From: Actinomycetota bacterium
GTDB lineage: Bacteria; Actinomycetota; Actinomycetes; Actinomycetales; Microbacteriaceae
Direction: 5' to 3'
Assembly: GCA_009699665.1 (NCBI GenBank)
Contig: WLNS01000047.1
Span: forward strand, 1-10,292
DNA: 10,292 bases
This document shows positions 1 to 7,159 of the stretch, piece after piece. The position numbers and the translations under genes are program-made. How positions within the stretch are numbered: the stretch's first letter is position 1; each line of letters opens with the position of its first letter. The notes below the pieces were generated by a model. The model did not search any database and was not told where the DNA came from. It was given only the letters and a program-made list of their open reading frames with translations.

Positions 1-1
1 A

Positions 2-679
2 AACTCCGGCCGCGACCGCTTTATTTTGAGCAAGGGTCACGCCGCGGTGTGCATGTACATCGCCATGGCCATGCGCGGATTCTTTGAGTTCGACGACATC
101 GTCAACACCTACGGCCAACTCGACAGCGCGTTCGGCATGCACCCGTGCAAGGTTCAGCTAGCGGGCGTCGAGGCATCCACCGGTTCTCTCGGTCACGGCC
201 TGCCGATCGGCGTGGGCATGGCCAAGAGTGCTCGCCAGCGCAATGAGTCGCACCGTGTCTTTGTCCTCATGGGCGACGGTGAAACGGGCGAGGGCTCGGT
301 CTGGGAGGGCGCTATGGCGGCACGCAGTAGCGAGCTCGGTAACCTTGTGGCCATCATCGACCGCAACCGCCAGCTCATGACGAGTCACGCCGAGGAGCGC
401 GTTGCCCTCGAGCCATATCCCGACAAATGGGCCGCCTTCGGCTGGAATGTGGTGATGGCCGACGGCCACGACATGGCCAGCTTGGTTGCTGCACTGGACG
501 GACTTCCGCCGTCCTCAAGCAACCGACCCACCGTGATCATTTGCGAGACCATCAAGGGCAAGGGCGTCGACTTTATGGAGCGCAACCTGGCGTGGCACGC
601 CGGTTCGCTCGGCCAGGAAGACCTCGCCAAGGCCATGGCATCACTCGAGTCCTCTCGCGCTTCGAAGGGATCGAACTAA
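2..679 (+). CDS. Transketolase, N-terminal (TPP-binding) subunit, 5'-truncated by window edge
   Basis: This is the C-terminal 225 residues of the thiamine-diphosphate-binding half of a split transketolase, a cytoplasmic enzyme that moves two-carbon ketol units between sugar phosphates. The reading frame is open to the left edge and the first visible residues (NSGRDRFILSKGHAA) are internal to the family, so the true start lies upstream; the TTG at 26 is not a start. Family landmarks are the SKGHAA histidine, the 'STGSLGHGLPIGVGMA' segment, and the TPP motif GDGETGEGSVWEGA followed by an 'IIDRN' Asn (GDG...N arrangement). A late 'ETIKGKGVDFME' matches the usual end of the Pyr/PP module. The TAA overlaps the ATG of the next gene by one base, so the two subunits are almost certainly translationally coupled. 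Being a separate polypeptide rather than a ~650-residue fusion is normal for this subfamily. The exact substrate cannot be read from the sequence. Confidence 0.93.
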   Translation, partial: NSGRDRFILSKGHAAVCMYIAMAMRGFFEFDDIVNTYGQLDSAFGMHPCKVQLAGVEASTGSLGHGLPIGVGMAKSARQRNESHRVFVLMGDGETGEGSVWEGAMAARSSELGNLVAIIDRNRQLMTSHAEERVALEPYPDKWAAFGWNVVMADGHDMASLVAALDGLPPSSSNRPTVIICETIKGKGVDFMERNLAWHAGSLGQEDLAKAMASLESSRASKGSN

Positions 680-1644
680 TGCCCGTTACCTTTACCTTCG
701 GCGAGTGGTTCTCCGCCCGCACAATCATTGGCCAGACGCTCGCCGATCTCGGCGATGAGTACCCCAACCTGTGGACGGTCACGCCCGACATCGGCATGAC
801 CCTGGTCGAGTTCCGTGAGAAGTTTCCGGATCGGTTTATCGATGTGGGTCTCGCTGAGCAGGCCGCCGTAGGTGTTGCCGCGGGCTTGGCTTACGAAGGA
901 AACATCCCCGTTGTGTCGGGAATGCTCCCCTTCTTGAGCATGCGCACGGTGGAGCAGATTCGCTCCGACGTCTGTTACCCCAACCTGCCGGTCAAGATCA
1001 TCGGCACGCACGGCGGACTCGTCGGCAACGGCGGTTCCACACACTATGCCGTCGAAGACCTCTCGCTCATGTGCAGCCTGACCAACATGACCGTGACGTC
1101 GATTGGCGACCCGCTCATGGTCGGCGAGATCTTGCGCCAGTCGATGAAGATGACCGGCCCCATCTACATTCGCCTCGGCGTGGGCAAGAGCGACCTCGCT
1201 ATCTACGAACCGGGCGCGCACGACATCAGAATCGGCAAGGGAATCGTGGCGCGCGAGGGCTCGGACGTCACCCTATTCGCCCACGGCACCACCGTTGCCC
1301 AGGCGCTCGAGGCAGCCGACGCCCTGGAGAAGGACGGCCACTCCGTTCGGGTTGTCGACATGTTCACCCTCAAGCCCATCGACGCGGATCTCATCGAAAA
1401 GTGCGCCAAGGAAACCGGCGGACGTTTCGTTGTTGTCGAGGATCACTTGGCCTACGGCGGTCTCGCCTCGCGCATCGCCGATGTGGTTGTTGACCGCGGC
1501 ATCAACCTCACGGCCTTCAAGCGCCTGGGCATCCCGCAGGTCTTCGCCGGGTTTGGTAGCGACGAAGAGTTGCGCGACAAGCACGGCTATGGCTTGAGCG
1601 CCACGATTGAGGCCGTCGCAGCGGTTATCGGCGCAAAGGCCTAA
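679..1644 (+). CDS. Transketolase, C-terminal subunit
   Basis: This 321-residue protein is the second half (pyrimidine-binding and C-terminal regulatory domains) of the split transketolase and should form the active enzyme with the upstream subunit. The motif 'FIDVGLAEQAAVGVAAGLA' carries the conserved glutamate (about residue 60) that activates the TPP aminopyrimidine ring. 'GTHGGLVGNGGSTHYAVEDL' (about 110-130) is the family's conserved loop, and 'RVVDMFTLKPID' with 'VVVEDHLAYGGLASRIADVV' belongs to the C-terminal domain. The ATG at 679 shares its A with the upstream stop codon and begins a normal family N-terminus; upstream in-frame codons lie inside the other subunit in the wrong frame. 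Length is typical. Paired transketolase subunits next to a ketose-epimerase-like gene suggest use in a pentose or branched-sugar route rather than housekeeping pentose-phosphate metabolism; D-apulose-4-phosphate transketolases are one known split example, but that assignment is only a possibility. Confidence 0.94.
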   Translation: MPVTFTFGEWFSARTIIGQTLADLGDEYPNLWTVTPDIGMTLVEFREKFPDRFIDVGLAEQAAVGVAAGLAYEGNIPVVSGMLPFLSMRTVEQIRSDVCYPNLPVKIIGTHGGLVGNGGSTHYAVEDLSLMCSLTNMTVTSIGDPLMVGEILRQSMKMTGPIYIRLGVGKSDLAIYEPGAHDIRIGKGIVAREGSDVTLFAHGTTVAQALEAADALEKDGHSVRVVDMFTLKPIDADLIEKCAKETGGRFVVVEDHLAYGGLASRIADVVVDRGINLTAFKRLGIPQVFAGFGSDEELRDKHGYGLSATIEAVAAVIGAKA

Positions 1645-1646
1645 CC

Positions 1647-2513
1647 GTGCGCACGCCTCCCATGTCGTGCCTCGTCAATGTCATCATTGGTGATCCGTCA
1701 CAGACGGAACTGCCAGGAATGCTGGATTCATTGGCCGAGCTGGGTTACACCTACGTCGTGCTTCCGCCAATGGACCCAGCAGCCACCGACGCCGCGTGGA
1801 TTCGCGGGCTGTGTGCCGAGCGTTCTCTGCTGCCCATCACCATGTGCGGCGGAATGGCGCCCGAGTCCCAGGTGGGGTCTGCCGATGAGGCAGAGCGCGC
1901 TGCCGGTGTGGCGGGATTGCGTGCCCTCGTCGACTTTGCCGTCGCGCTCGGCTCTCCGCAACTCAACGGTGTTCCTTACGGAATCTTCGGCCATCCCCTG
2001 GCTCCCACAGATCCGGATTATTTCGCTCGGGCCGCCCGCGAGGTGGGTGCCGCTGCCGATTACGCTCACGACAAGGGCGTCACGATGACGTTTGAGGTCT
2101 TGAACCGCTACGAGACCTCGGTGGTGAACACGGCCGCACAGGCAATGGATTTCGTTTCGAAAAGCGAATCCCAACACCTGCGGATTCACCTGGACAGCTT
2201 CCACATGGCCATCGAAGAGGCGGATATTTTTGCCGCCATCGACCTCGCCTTGCCCAAGCTGGGATACCTCGAACTGGGGCAATCTGGCCGCGGAATGCTG
2301 AGCACGGGAATTGTCGACAACGCTGCTGTCGTGCGGCACGCCATCGCCGCCGGCTATACGGGCCCGATTGGAGTGGAGGCGTTCAGCCGCTCCATCCTTC
2401 CTCCGTTCGTGGCTGATGCTCTTGCCATTTGGCGCGAGCCCTACACGTCCGGTCGAGATCTTGCCGCCGAGGCTGCCACAATCATGCGGGGATCTGCCAG
2501 CACCGGCAGCTGA
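1647..2513 (+). CDS. Sugar phosphate isomerase/epimerase, D-tagatose/D-psicose 3-epimerase-like TIM barrel
   Basis: This 288-residue cytoplasmic TIM-barrel protein resembles ketose 3-epimerases, which interconvert C3 epimers of free ketoses using a divalent metal. Motifs are 'FEVLNRYETS' (Glu150, Asn153, Arg154, Glu156), 'HLDSFHMAIEE' (Asp183, His186), Arg215 and 'GVEAF' (Glu244). From memory these match by position the Agrobacterium D-psicose 3-epimerase residues Glu150, Glu156, Asp183, His186, Arg215 and Glu244. The fourth metal ligand, normally the second His of GHxHxGE, is Glu209 here in 'GYLELGQ', so all three polar positions of that motif are changed. The GTG at 1647 follows the transketolase stop by 2 bp, so the gene is in the same operon; an ATG at 1662 is an alternative start that would remove five residues. 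It may act on a different ketose, a ketose phosphate, or as an isomerase. Family confidence is high; substrate is unknown. Confidence 0.85.
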   Translation: MRTPPMSCLVNVIIGDPSQTELPGMLDSLAELGYTYVVLPPMDPAATDAAWIRGLCAERSLLPITMCGGMAPESQVGSADEAERAAGVAGLRALVDFAVALGSPQLNGVPYGIFGHPLAPTDPDYFARAAREVGAAADYAHDKGVTMTFEVLNRYETSVVNTAAQAMDFVSKSESQHLRIHLDSFHMAIEEADIFAAIDLALPKLGYLELGQSGRGMLSTGIVDNAAVVRHAIAAGYTGPIGVEAFSRSILPPFVADALAIWREPYTSGRDLAAEAATIMRGSASTGS

Positions 2514-2551
2514 GCCCGCCCTCTTCTGAGTCGGCAGAGCCATCGACGCTC

Positions 2552-2583
2552 CCCGTGACCGAATAGCCACATTTCGTCACGGG
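2552..2583. terminator. Strong inverted repeat between sugar operon and mobA-like gene
   Basis: CCCGTGAC (2552-2559) pairs perfectly with GTCACGGG (2576-2583). An inner GAA/TTC (2561-2563 with 2573-2575) extends the stem past one bulged C. It lies 38 bp after the epimerase stop and is not followed by a T-tract, as is common for actinobacterial terminators. It could instead be a protein-binding operator for the downstream gene, but its position just after an operon favours termination. Confidence 0.5.
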
Positions 2584-2610
2584 TAGGCCTTGCATTTCTT
2601 CGCCGCCGGT

Positions 2611-2668
2611 GAAATAGTTGGGGTACTGACTAATACGTCTCGGCAGACGCCGGGAAAGGTGCGCGAAG
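2611..2668 (+). promoter_or_regulatory. Probable promoter/operator and ribosome-binding region of mobA-like gene
   Basis: The region holds imperfect dyads typical in size for MarR-family operators: TAGT (2615-2618) with ACTA (2629-2632), and GTA (2623-2625) with TAC (2634-2636). AT-rich TAATAC at 2631-2636 could be a weak -10 element, but no convincing -35 accompanies it. GGGAAAGG (2652-2659) is a ribosome-binding site 9 nt before the ATG at 2669. The dyads are short and degenerate, so operator assignment is tentative; binding by the MarR protein encoded at 4632 is inferred from neighbourhood only. Confidence 0.28.
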
Positions 2669-4588
2669 ATGCAGTTTCATACCGATGGCTTCGTTGTCGG
2701 AGATCCACTGATCAAGCCCGCCGACGCCTCGGTGGCCTTGCGTCCGACGAGCCTGCCCGCCGAGGTTGACGTGCTCATTGCGGGAACGGGACCCGCGGGT
2801 CTCCTCCTGTCAGCCCAGCTCTCTGTCTTTCCGCACATCTCGACGCGCATCGTGGAGAGTCGAACGGGACCTTTGCAGATCGGCCAAGCAGACGGCATCT
2901 CGTGCAAGTCGGTCGAGACGTTCGAGGCGTTCGACTTTGCCTCACGAATTGTCGAGGAGGCCTACTGGGTCAACGAAACCGTCTTCTGGCGACCGGATCC
3001 CCAGAACTGTGCCAACATCATGCGAACCGGCCGAATCCAAGACGTCGAAGACGACCTCTCTGAGTTTCCGCACATCATCGTCAATCAGGTGCGCGTTCAC
3101 GACTTTTTTCTCGAATTCATGGCCCGCTCGGCCAGCAAGCTGGCACCGGACTACGGCTACGAAATGCTCGGCGTCGAGGTAGACACCACGGGCTCAAAAA
3201 CCCATCCGGTGTTAGCAACCCTCAAGGCTCCGGATGGTTCGGTCATCACAGTGCGCGCAAAGTACGTGGTGGGTACAGACGGTGCCAAGAGCGTCGTGCG
3301 CGAGTCCATCGGGCGCGCACTGCAGGGCAAATTCCAGAATCATCGCTGGGGCGTCATCGACGTGCTCGCGAACACCACTTTTCCTGACATGCGACTCAAG
3401 GCGGCCATACAGTCTGACAACGGCTCAAATCTGCTGATCATCCCTCGCGAGGGTGGTCGCCTCGTGCGCCTCTACGTTGACCTCGGTGAGGTCGACCCCA
3501 ACAACCGCGACAAGGGCCGCGACATGACCGTCGAGCAGGTCATCGACGTGGTGAAGCACGTCCTGCTGCCCTACACGCTTGACGTTAAAGACGTCGCGTG
3601 GTTCTCGATCTATGAGGTCGGCCATCGCGTGACCGACGGGTTTGACGATGTGCCCGACGCGGAACGCGAGACCCGAACACCCCGCGTGTTCATTGCGGGC
3701 GATGCCTGCCACACGCACAGTGCCAAGTCTGGGCAGGGCATGAATGTCTCGATGCAAGACACATTTAACCTCGGCTGGAAACTGGCCGCGGTTCTCGAGG
3801 GCCGGAGCCCCGAATCGCTGCTTCACACGTATCACGGGGAACGGCACCAGATTGCGCACGATCTGATCAACTACGACATGGCATGGTCAAAAATCATGGG
3901 CTCACCGCCCACAGATCCGAATAATCCCGACCGCCAGGGGATTGATCCGAAGGCTTTGCAAGACGCATTCATGCAGGGCGGCCGGTTCACAGCGGGCATG
4001 GCCACCCAGTATCAACGGTCACTTCTCACCGGCACCGAAGACAACCAGGGCCTCGCGACCGGTTATCCCGTGGGTCAGCGTTTTCACTCTGGTCCCGTCG
4101 TCCGGCTGGCCGATGCCAAGCCCATGCAACTGGGACATGTTGCGCGTGCCGATGGACGTTGGCGGCTCTATGCCTTTGCCGACTCGACCGTCGGCGGCAA
4201 CCACGCACCACGCCTGCGGGCATTGATGGACTATCTCGACACTGACCCCGGATCTGCCGTAAATAGGTTCACCCCGCGTGGCAGGGATCGGGACGCGGTC
4301 TTCGATGTCCGCGCCATTTTTCAGGAGTACCACCGCGACCTCAGCATCGAAGATATGCCGGCCCTTCTTCGACCCGAAGTGGGTAAATTTCGCCTGCGGG
4401 ATAACGAAAAGGCCTTTACCTCCGACCATAAATTAGGTATCGACATCTTTGACCTGAGAGGCGTGAGTCGCGAGCGTGGTGCTCTGATCGTCGTGCGCCC
4501 CGATCAATACGTGGCCCTCGTGCTGCCCCTTGAGGCACGTGACGAACTCGGGGAGTTCTTTGGGGCATTCATGAGGGAGCAGCCGTGA
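2669..4588 (+). CDS. mobA: FAD-dependent 3-hydroxybenzoate 4-monooxygenase (phenol-hydroxylase-like)
   Basis: This 639-residue cytoplasmic flavoprotein probably converts 3-hydroxybenzoate, NAD(P)H and O2 to protocatechuate. Its length equals that recalled for Comamonas testosteroni MobA, and similarity runs from the first residues (MQFH..GF) to the C-terminus. The order is the FAD-binding GxGxxG-type 'IAGTGPAGLLLSAQL' (37-51), the DG motif 'YVVGTDGAKS' (199-208), the GD motif 'RVFIAGDACHTHSAKSGQG' in mid-protein, and a C-terminal thioredoxin-like domain ending 'VVRPDQYVALVLPL'. Asp75, His135, Lys244 and Tyr269 align with the substrate-pocket residues I recall for MobA (Asp75, His135, Lys247, Tyr271), which supports 3-hydroxybenzoate over simple phenol. 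GGGAAAGG precedes the ATG. A MarR regulator gene follows 43 bp downstream. No gene for protocatechuate ring cleavage or aromatic transport is in the window, so those steps must be encoded elsewhere. Other hydroxylated benzoates or phenols remain possible substrates. Confidence 0.87.
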   Translation: MQFHTDGFVVGDPLIKPADASVALRPTSLPAEVDVLIAGTGPAGLLLSAQLSVFPHISTRIVESRTGPLQIGQADGISCKSVETFEAFDFASRIVEEAYWVNETVFWRPDPQNCANIMRTGRIQDVEDDLSEFPHIIVNQVRVHDFFLEFMARSASKLAPDYGYEMLGVEVDTTGSKTHPVLATLKAPDGSVITVRAKYVVGTDGAKSVVRESIGRALQGKFQNHRWGVIDVLANTTFPDMRLKAAIQSDNGSNLLIIPREGGRLVRLYVDLGEVDPNNRDKGRDMTVEQVIDVVKHVLLPYTLDVKDVAWFSIYEVGHRVTDGFDDVPDAERETRTPRVFIAGDACHTHSAKSGQGMNVSMQDTFNLGWKLAAVLEGRSPESLLHTYHGERHQIAHDLINYDMAWSKIMGSPPTDPNNPDRQGIDPKALQDAFMQGGRFTAGMATQYQRSLLTGTEDNQGLATGYPVGQRFHSGPVVRLADAKPMQLGHVARADGRWRLYAFADSTVGGNHAPRLRALMDYLDTDPGSAVNRFTPRGRDRDAVFDVRAIFQEYHRDLSIEDMPALLRPEVGKFRLRDNEKAFTSDHKLGIDIFDLRGVSRERGALIVVRPDQYVALVLPLEARDELGEFFGAFMREQP

Positions 4589-4631
4589 TGCCCGGACTCG
4601 CGAGCACGGGCGCGACGCCTCCGGTCGTCCG

Positions 4632-5060
4632 ATGAGCGAAGAGACGCGCGAACCGCAGCGGCACACCGGCTTTTTGCTCCGACGAGCACAGCAAAAGCAC
4701 GTCGCAACCTGGCAATCGGTCATATCCGGTGACGTCACGAGCGTTCAATACGGGGTCATGGCGGTCTTGGACCGTCGTCCCGGACTCGCTCAAAAAGAGA
4801 TCTGCGACGAACTTGATCTCGATCGCTCGACGGTGGCCGATATTTGCATTCGCATGGAAAAAAACGGTCTGCTCTCGCGTGTGCCGGCTGACGACGATCG
4901 CCGCCGCAATGTGCTCGATCTCACCGCGGATGGCCGTCGAGAATGGGAACGGCTCAAGCCTCTTGTTGAGGACGTGCAGGCACAGCTGAGTAAGAACCTC
5001 TCGTCAGATGAGCTCGGGATTTTGCGCGCGCTACTCGCCAAAATCCTTGGTGACGAGTAG
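4632..5060 (+). CDS. MarR-family transcriptional regulator
   Basis: This 142-residue DNA-binding protein belongs to the MarR family, whose dimers usually repress neighbouring genes and release DNA when bound by small aromatic acids. A winged helix-turn-helix spans about 38-100: 'TSVQYGVMAVL' begins it, 'GLAQKEICDELDLDRSTVADICIRMEKNGLL' contains the recognition helix, and 'RVPADDDRRRNVLDLT' is the wing with its characteristic acidic-Arg tip. Flanking helices would form the dimer interface. ATG 4632 is the only reasonable start because no in-frame ATG, GTG or TTG occurs between the preceding gene's stop and it. There is no clear ribosome-binding site, so translation may depend on reading through from the monooxygenase gene. 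Its location suggests control of the 3-hydroxybenzoate monooxygenase, like Comamonas MobR, although MobR is, as I recall, divergently transcribed and this one is downstream and co-directional. Confidence 0.9.
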   Translation: MSEETREPQRHTGFLLRRAQQKHVATWQSVISGDVTSVQYGVMAVLDRRPGLAQKEICDELDLDRSTVADICIRMEKNGLLSRVPADDDRRRNVLDLTADGRREWERLKPLVEDVQAQLSKNLSSDELGILRALLAKILGDE

Positions 5061-5096
5061 CGAGCTCTTCGGGGCTGCGGGCGCCAGAATAGAGGC

Positions 5097-6233
5097 ATGG
5101 CGTCCTCGCGAATTAGTTCGATCGACGGCCTGCGCGGGTTGGCGGCCCTCATGGTGGTGCTCGGCCACTCGTCACTGCTGAGTGCTTTTCTTGCCCATCT
5201 GTTCTTTCACTTTCGGTTCGATTGGTCTGCCTTCTTCATGCCCCTCGGGCTGCCGGGCGAAGCCGTGCCCATATTCTTCGTGCTCTCGGGATTCGTGCTC
5301 GCCCGGGCATACGCGCCGAGCGTTGCCGCCAGCCCGCGATTCCTCGCGTCGCGATTCGTTCGCCTATTCATTCCTATTGCCGGGGCATTTGCATTGGGCA
5401 TCATCGCCCAGATCTACATGAACACGATTGCGGCGACCCCCGGATATGTCACCCCTCAAGGGGACTGGGCGGCACGTCAACTCTTTGACTTCAACGTGGT
5501 CGACATCATTCGCAACCTCGTCGTCTTTGACGGCGTGACGTCAGTGAACAGCTCGCTGTGGACGATGCAGTACGAAATCCTGTTCTCGCTGATTTTGCCG
5601 GCGGTCATTGTGTTCGCCGACGCGATCGGTGCCACCTGGAAACGCTGGCTGCCGACGATGCTGGCCATGGGCGTGCTGGTGTGGATCTCGCAACACATGG
5701 TTGTGGGATTCGTGGCGATGTTCGCCGCGGGCGCGGTGATCTCAAAAATCACGATGCCGCCCGCCCGCTGGTGGCTGACAGCGCCGTTGCTCACCGTTGG
5801 TATCGCGCTGTTCGCGTCACGACGCCTGCTGCAACTCTTCTTCGGAATCACGCACGCACGTCATACCGGACCGTGGATGGTGACCGTTACGCTCGCGGCC
5901 CTCATCTTTATGTATCTGGCTAACCACAGCCCCACGGTGAGCAAGGTTTTCTCTCTGCGCGTGCCGCAGTACTTGGGACAACGCTCGTACAGCATCTATC
6001 TCGTGCAGGCGCCGATCATTCTTGCGGTCGGCTACACCGCATCCATTTTCCTACCGCGTCAAGAAGACAACCCGTGGCTCATGGTGTTCTGGTCGGGCGG
6101 GGCCTTCGTTTTAGCGCTGGCGGTGGGCGAAGTCTTTTACCGTCTGGTCGAGAAACCGTCGATTCGCGTTGTTGCGGCCATCAAGAAAAGAAATGAGACC
6201 GTAGTGACTAAAACCGTGAAGGCGTCAGAATGA
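5097..6233 (+). CDS. Acyltransferase-3 family membrane protein (OafA/YrhL-like)
   Basis: This 378-residue integral membrane protein belongs to the acyltransferase-3 family, which O-acylates cell-surface glycans, peptidoglycan, lipids or secondary metabolites. The N-terminus 'SIDGLRGLAALMVVLGHSS' holds the family's Arg13-x10-His24 signature. 'PIFFVLSGFVLARAY' (about 58-72), 'NSSLWTMQYEILFSLILP' (151-168, with Trp155 and Glu160) and 'YLGQRSYSIYLVQAPIIL' near the C-terminus are also characteristic. Roughly ten hydrophobic segments are visible, and it ends in a short basic cytoplasmic tail. The ATG at 5097 has an AGAGG at 5091-5095 that is unusually close. No SGNH esterase domain is fused. It overlaps the phosphatase gene by 4 bp (ATGA), indicating co-translation, but the two do not reveal a shared pathway. 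The acyl group and acceptor cannot be inferred. Confidence 0.9.
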   Translation: MASSRISSIDGLRGLAALMVVLGHSSLLSAFLAHLFFHFRFDWSAFFMPLGLPGEAVPIFFVLSGFVLARAYAPSVAASPRFLASRFVRLFIPIAGAFALGIIAQIYMNTIAATPGYVTPQGDWAARQLFDFNVVDIIRNLVVFDGVTSVNSSLWTMQYEILFSLILPAVIVFADAIGATWKRWLPTMLAMGVLVWISQHMVVGFVAMFAAGAVISKITMPPARWWLTAPLLTVGIALFASRRLLQLFFGITHARHTGPWMVTVTLAALIFMYLANHSPTVSKVFSLRVPQYLGQRSYSIYLVQAPIILAVGYTASIFLPRQEDNPWLMVFWSGGAFVLALAVGEVFYRLVEKPSIRVVAAIKKRNETVVTKTVKASE

Positions 6234-7045
6234 GCGCTGAGCTCAGAGACATCGCCCGCACCATCGCCGTTGAAGCTGGGCACTTTGCGCTGACGATGCG
6301 TCTTTCTGGCGTTGACATTGCCGGGCAGAAATCGAGCGCCGTCGACATCGTCACGAAGGCGGACCAGGCCACGGAACGATTGATTCGAGAGCGGCTCGCA
6401 ACCCTTCGCCCACACGACGGCGTGCTCGGCGAAGAAGGGGCGGCCACGGTCGGCACCTCGGGACTCACCTGGGTGGTCGATCCCATTGATGGAACGGTGA
6501 ACTATCTCTACGGCTTGCCAGCTTGGGCCGTGAGTATCGGCGTTGTCGAAGGCGATCCCGATCCCGCAACGTGGACAGGTCTGGCGGGCGCCGTGGTCAA
6601 CGCCTCATCGGGAGAGGTTTTCTCGGCCGCCCGCGGTCTGGGGGCAACATGCAATGACAGGGCAATGAGTGTTACGGCGGCCAACGATCTCGCAACATCG
6701 CTCATTGCGACCGGCTTCGCCTACAGCGCCGAGACGCGGGCCTATCAGGGCACGATGATGGCCACGATTCTTCCCCGCATCCGCGACATTCGTCGAGAAG
6801 GTGCCAGTTCGCTCGACCTGTGTGCCGTTGCCGCCGGACGAGTCGATGCCTATTTCGAGCAAACAATCTCGCCCTGGGATCATGCCGCCGGGGCACTCAT
6901 TGCACGTGAGGCCGGCGCCCTGGTCGGGGGTTTTCCTGGCACGTCCGAGGGCAGAGACCTACTCGTCGCGGCGGGACCGGGCCTCTATTCACAACTCGTT
7001 GACCTGATTCTCGAGTCGGGGGCGACAGATCTTCCGGGCCTGTGA
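6230..7045 (+). CDS. Inositol-monophosphatase-family phosphatase
   Basis: This 271-residue cytoplasmic enzyme belongs to the Mg-dependent inositol-monophosphatase superfamily (inositol-1-phosphatase, histidinol-phosphatase, fructose-1,6-bisphosphatase and PAP phosphatase types). The metal-site motifs are complete: 'VTKADQATE' (41-49), 'LGEEGA' with Glu68-Glu69, 'WVVDPIDGTVNYLYGLP' with Asp84, Asp87 and the DGT turn, and 'SPWDHAAGALIAREAGA' with Asp217. Length is typical. 'DGTVNYLYGLPAWAVSIGV' is closest to myo-inositol-1-phosphatase-like members (SuhB/ImpA type), so that substrate is plausible, but motifs alone do not exclude histidinol phosphate or another sugar phosphate. The ATG overlaps the stop of the acyltransferase gene in an ATGA junction, which fixes the start and implies translational coupling. 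Transcription likely ends before the separate promoter at 7083; only a weak 4-bp stem lies in between. Confidence 0.9.
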   Translation: MSAELRDIARTIAVEAGHFALTMRLSGVDIAGQKSSAVDIVTKADQATERLIRERLATLRPHDGVLGEEGAATVGTSGLTWVVDPIDGTVNYLYGLPAWAVSIGVVEGDPDPATWTGLAGAVVNASSGEVFSAARGLGATCNDRAMSVTAANDLATSLIATGFAYSAETRAYQGTMMATILPRIRDIRREGASSLDLCAVAAGRVDAYFEQTISPWDHAAGALIAREAGALVGGFPGTSEGRDLLVAAGPGLYSQLVDLILESGATDLPGL

Positions 7046-7082
7046 AACTCCTCTGCGAAAACCGCCCCGATTGGCGACTCAT

Positions 7083-7110
7083 TTGAGACCTAGGGTATCC
7101 TTTATAAAAT
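7083..7110 (+). promoter_or_regulatory. Sigma-A-type promoter of the M23 peptidase cluster
   Basis: TTGAGA (7083-7088, five of six to the -35 consensus) and TAAAAT (7105-7110, five of six to the -10 consensus) are separated by 16 bp. Transcription would start near 7117, leaving a leader of about 43 nt before the GTG at 7160. This placement argues against translation from the earlier in-frame GTG at 7130. Confidence 0.6.
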
Positions 7111-7159
7111 CGTAACAATTGCACCGTTCGTGAGAAACGGTCCAACCAACGGGAGACTC

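Noticed and set aside
427..678. In-frame upstream extension of the C-terminal transketolase subunit to 427
   Set aside because: The extension overlaps the N-terminal subunit's coding sequence in another frame and encodes arginine-rich nonsense; family similarity begins right at ATG 679.
1728..2570. Long open frame on the minus strand (about 280 codons) opposite the epimerase-like gene
   Set aside because: It mirrors the codon pattern of a clear + strand TIM-barrel gene, its translation has no recognisable domain, and it has no convincing start signal. It is an antisense shadow.
7130..7159. GTG 7130 as the start of the first M23 gene
   Set aside because: It lacks a ribosome-binding site and lies only about 13 nt from the predicted transcription start; GTG 7160 has GGGAGA just upstream.
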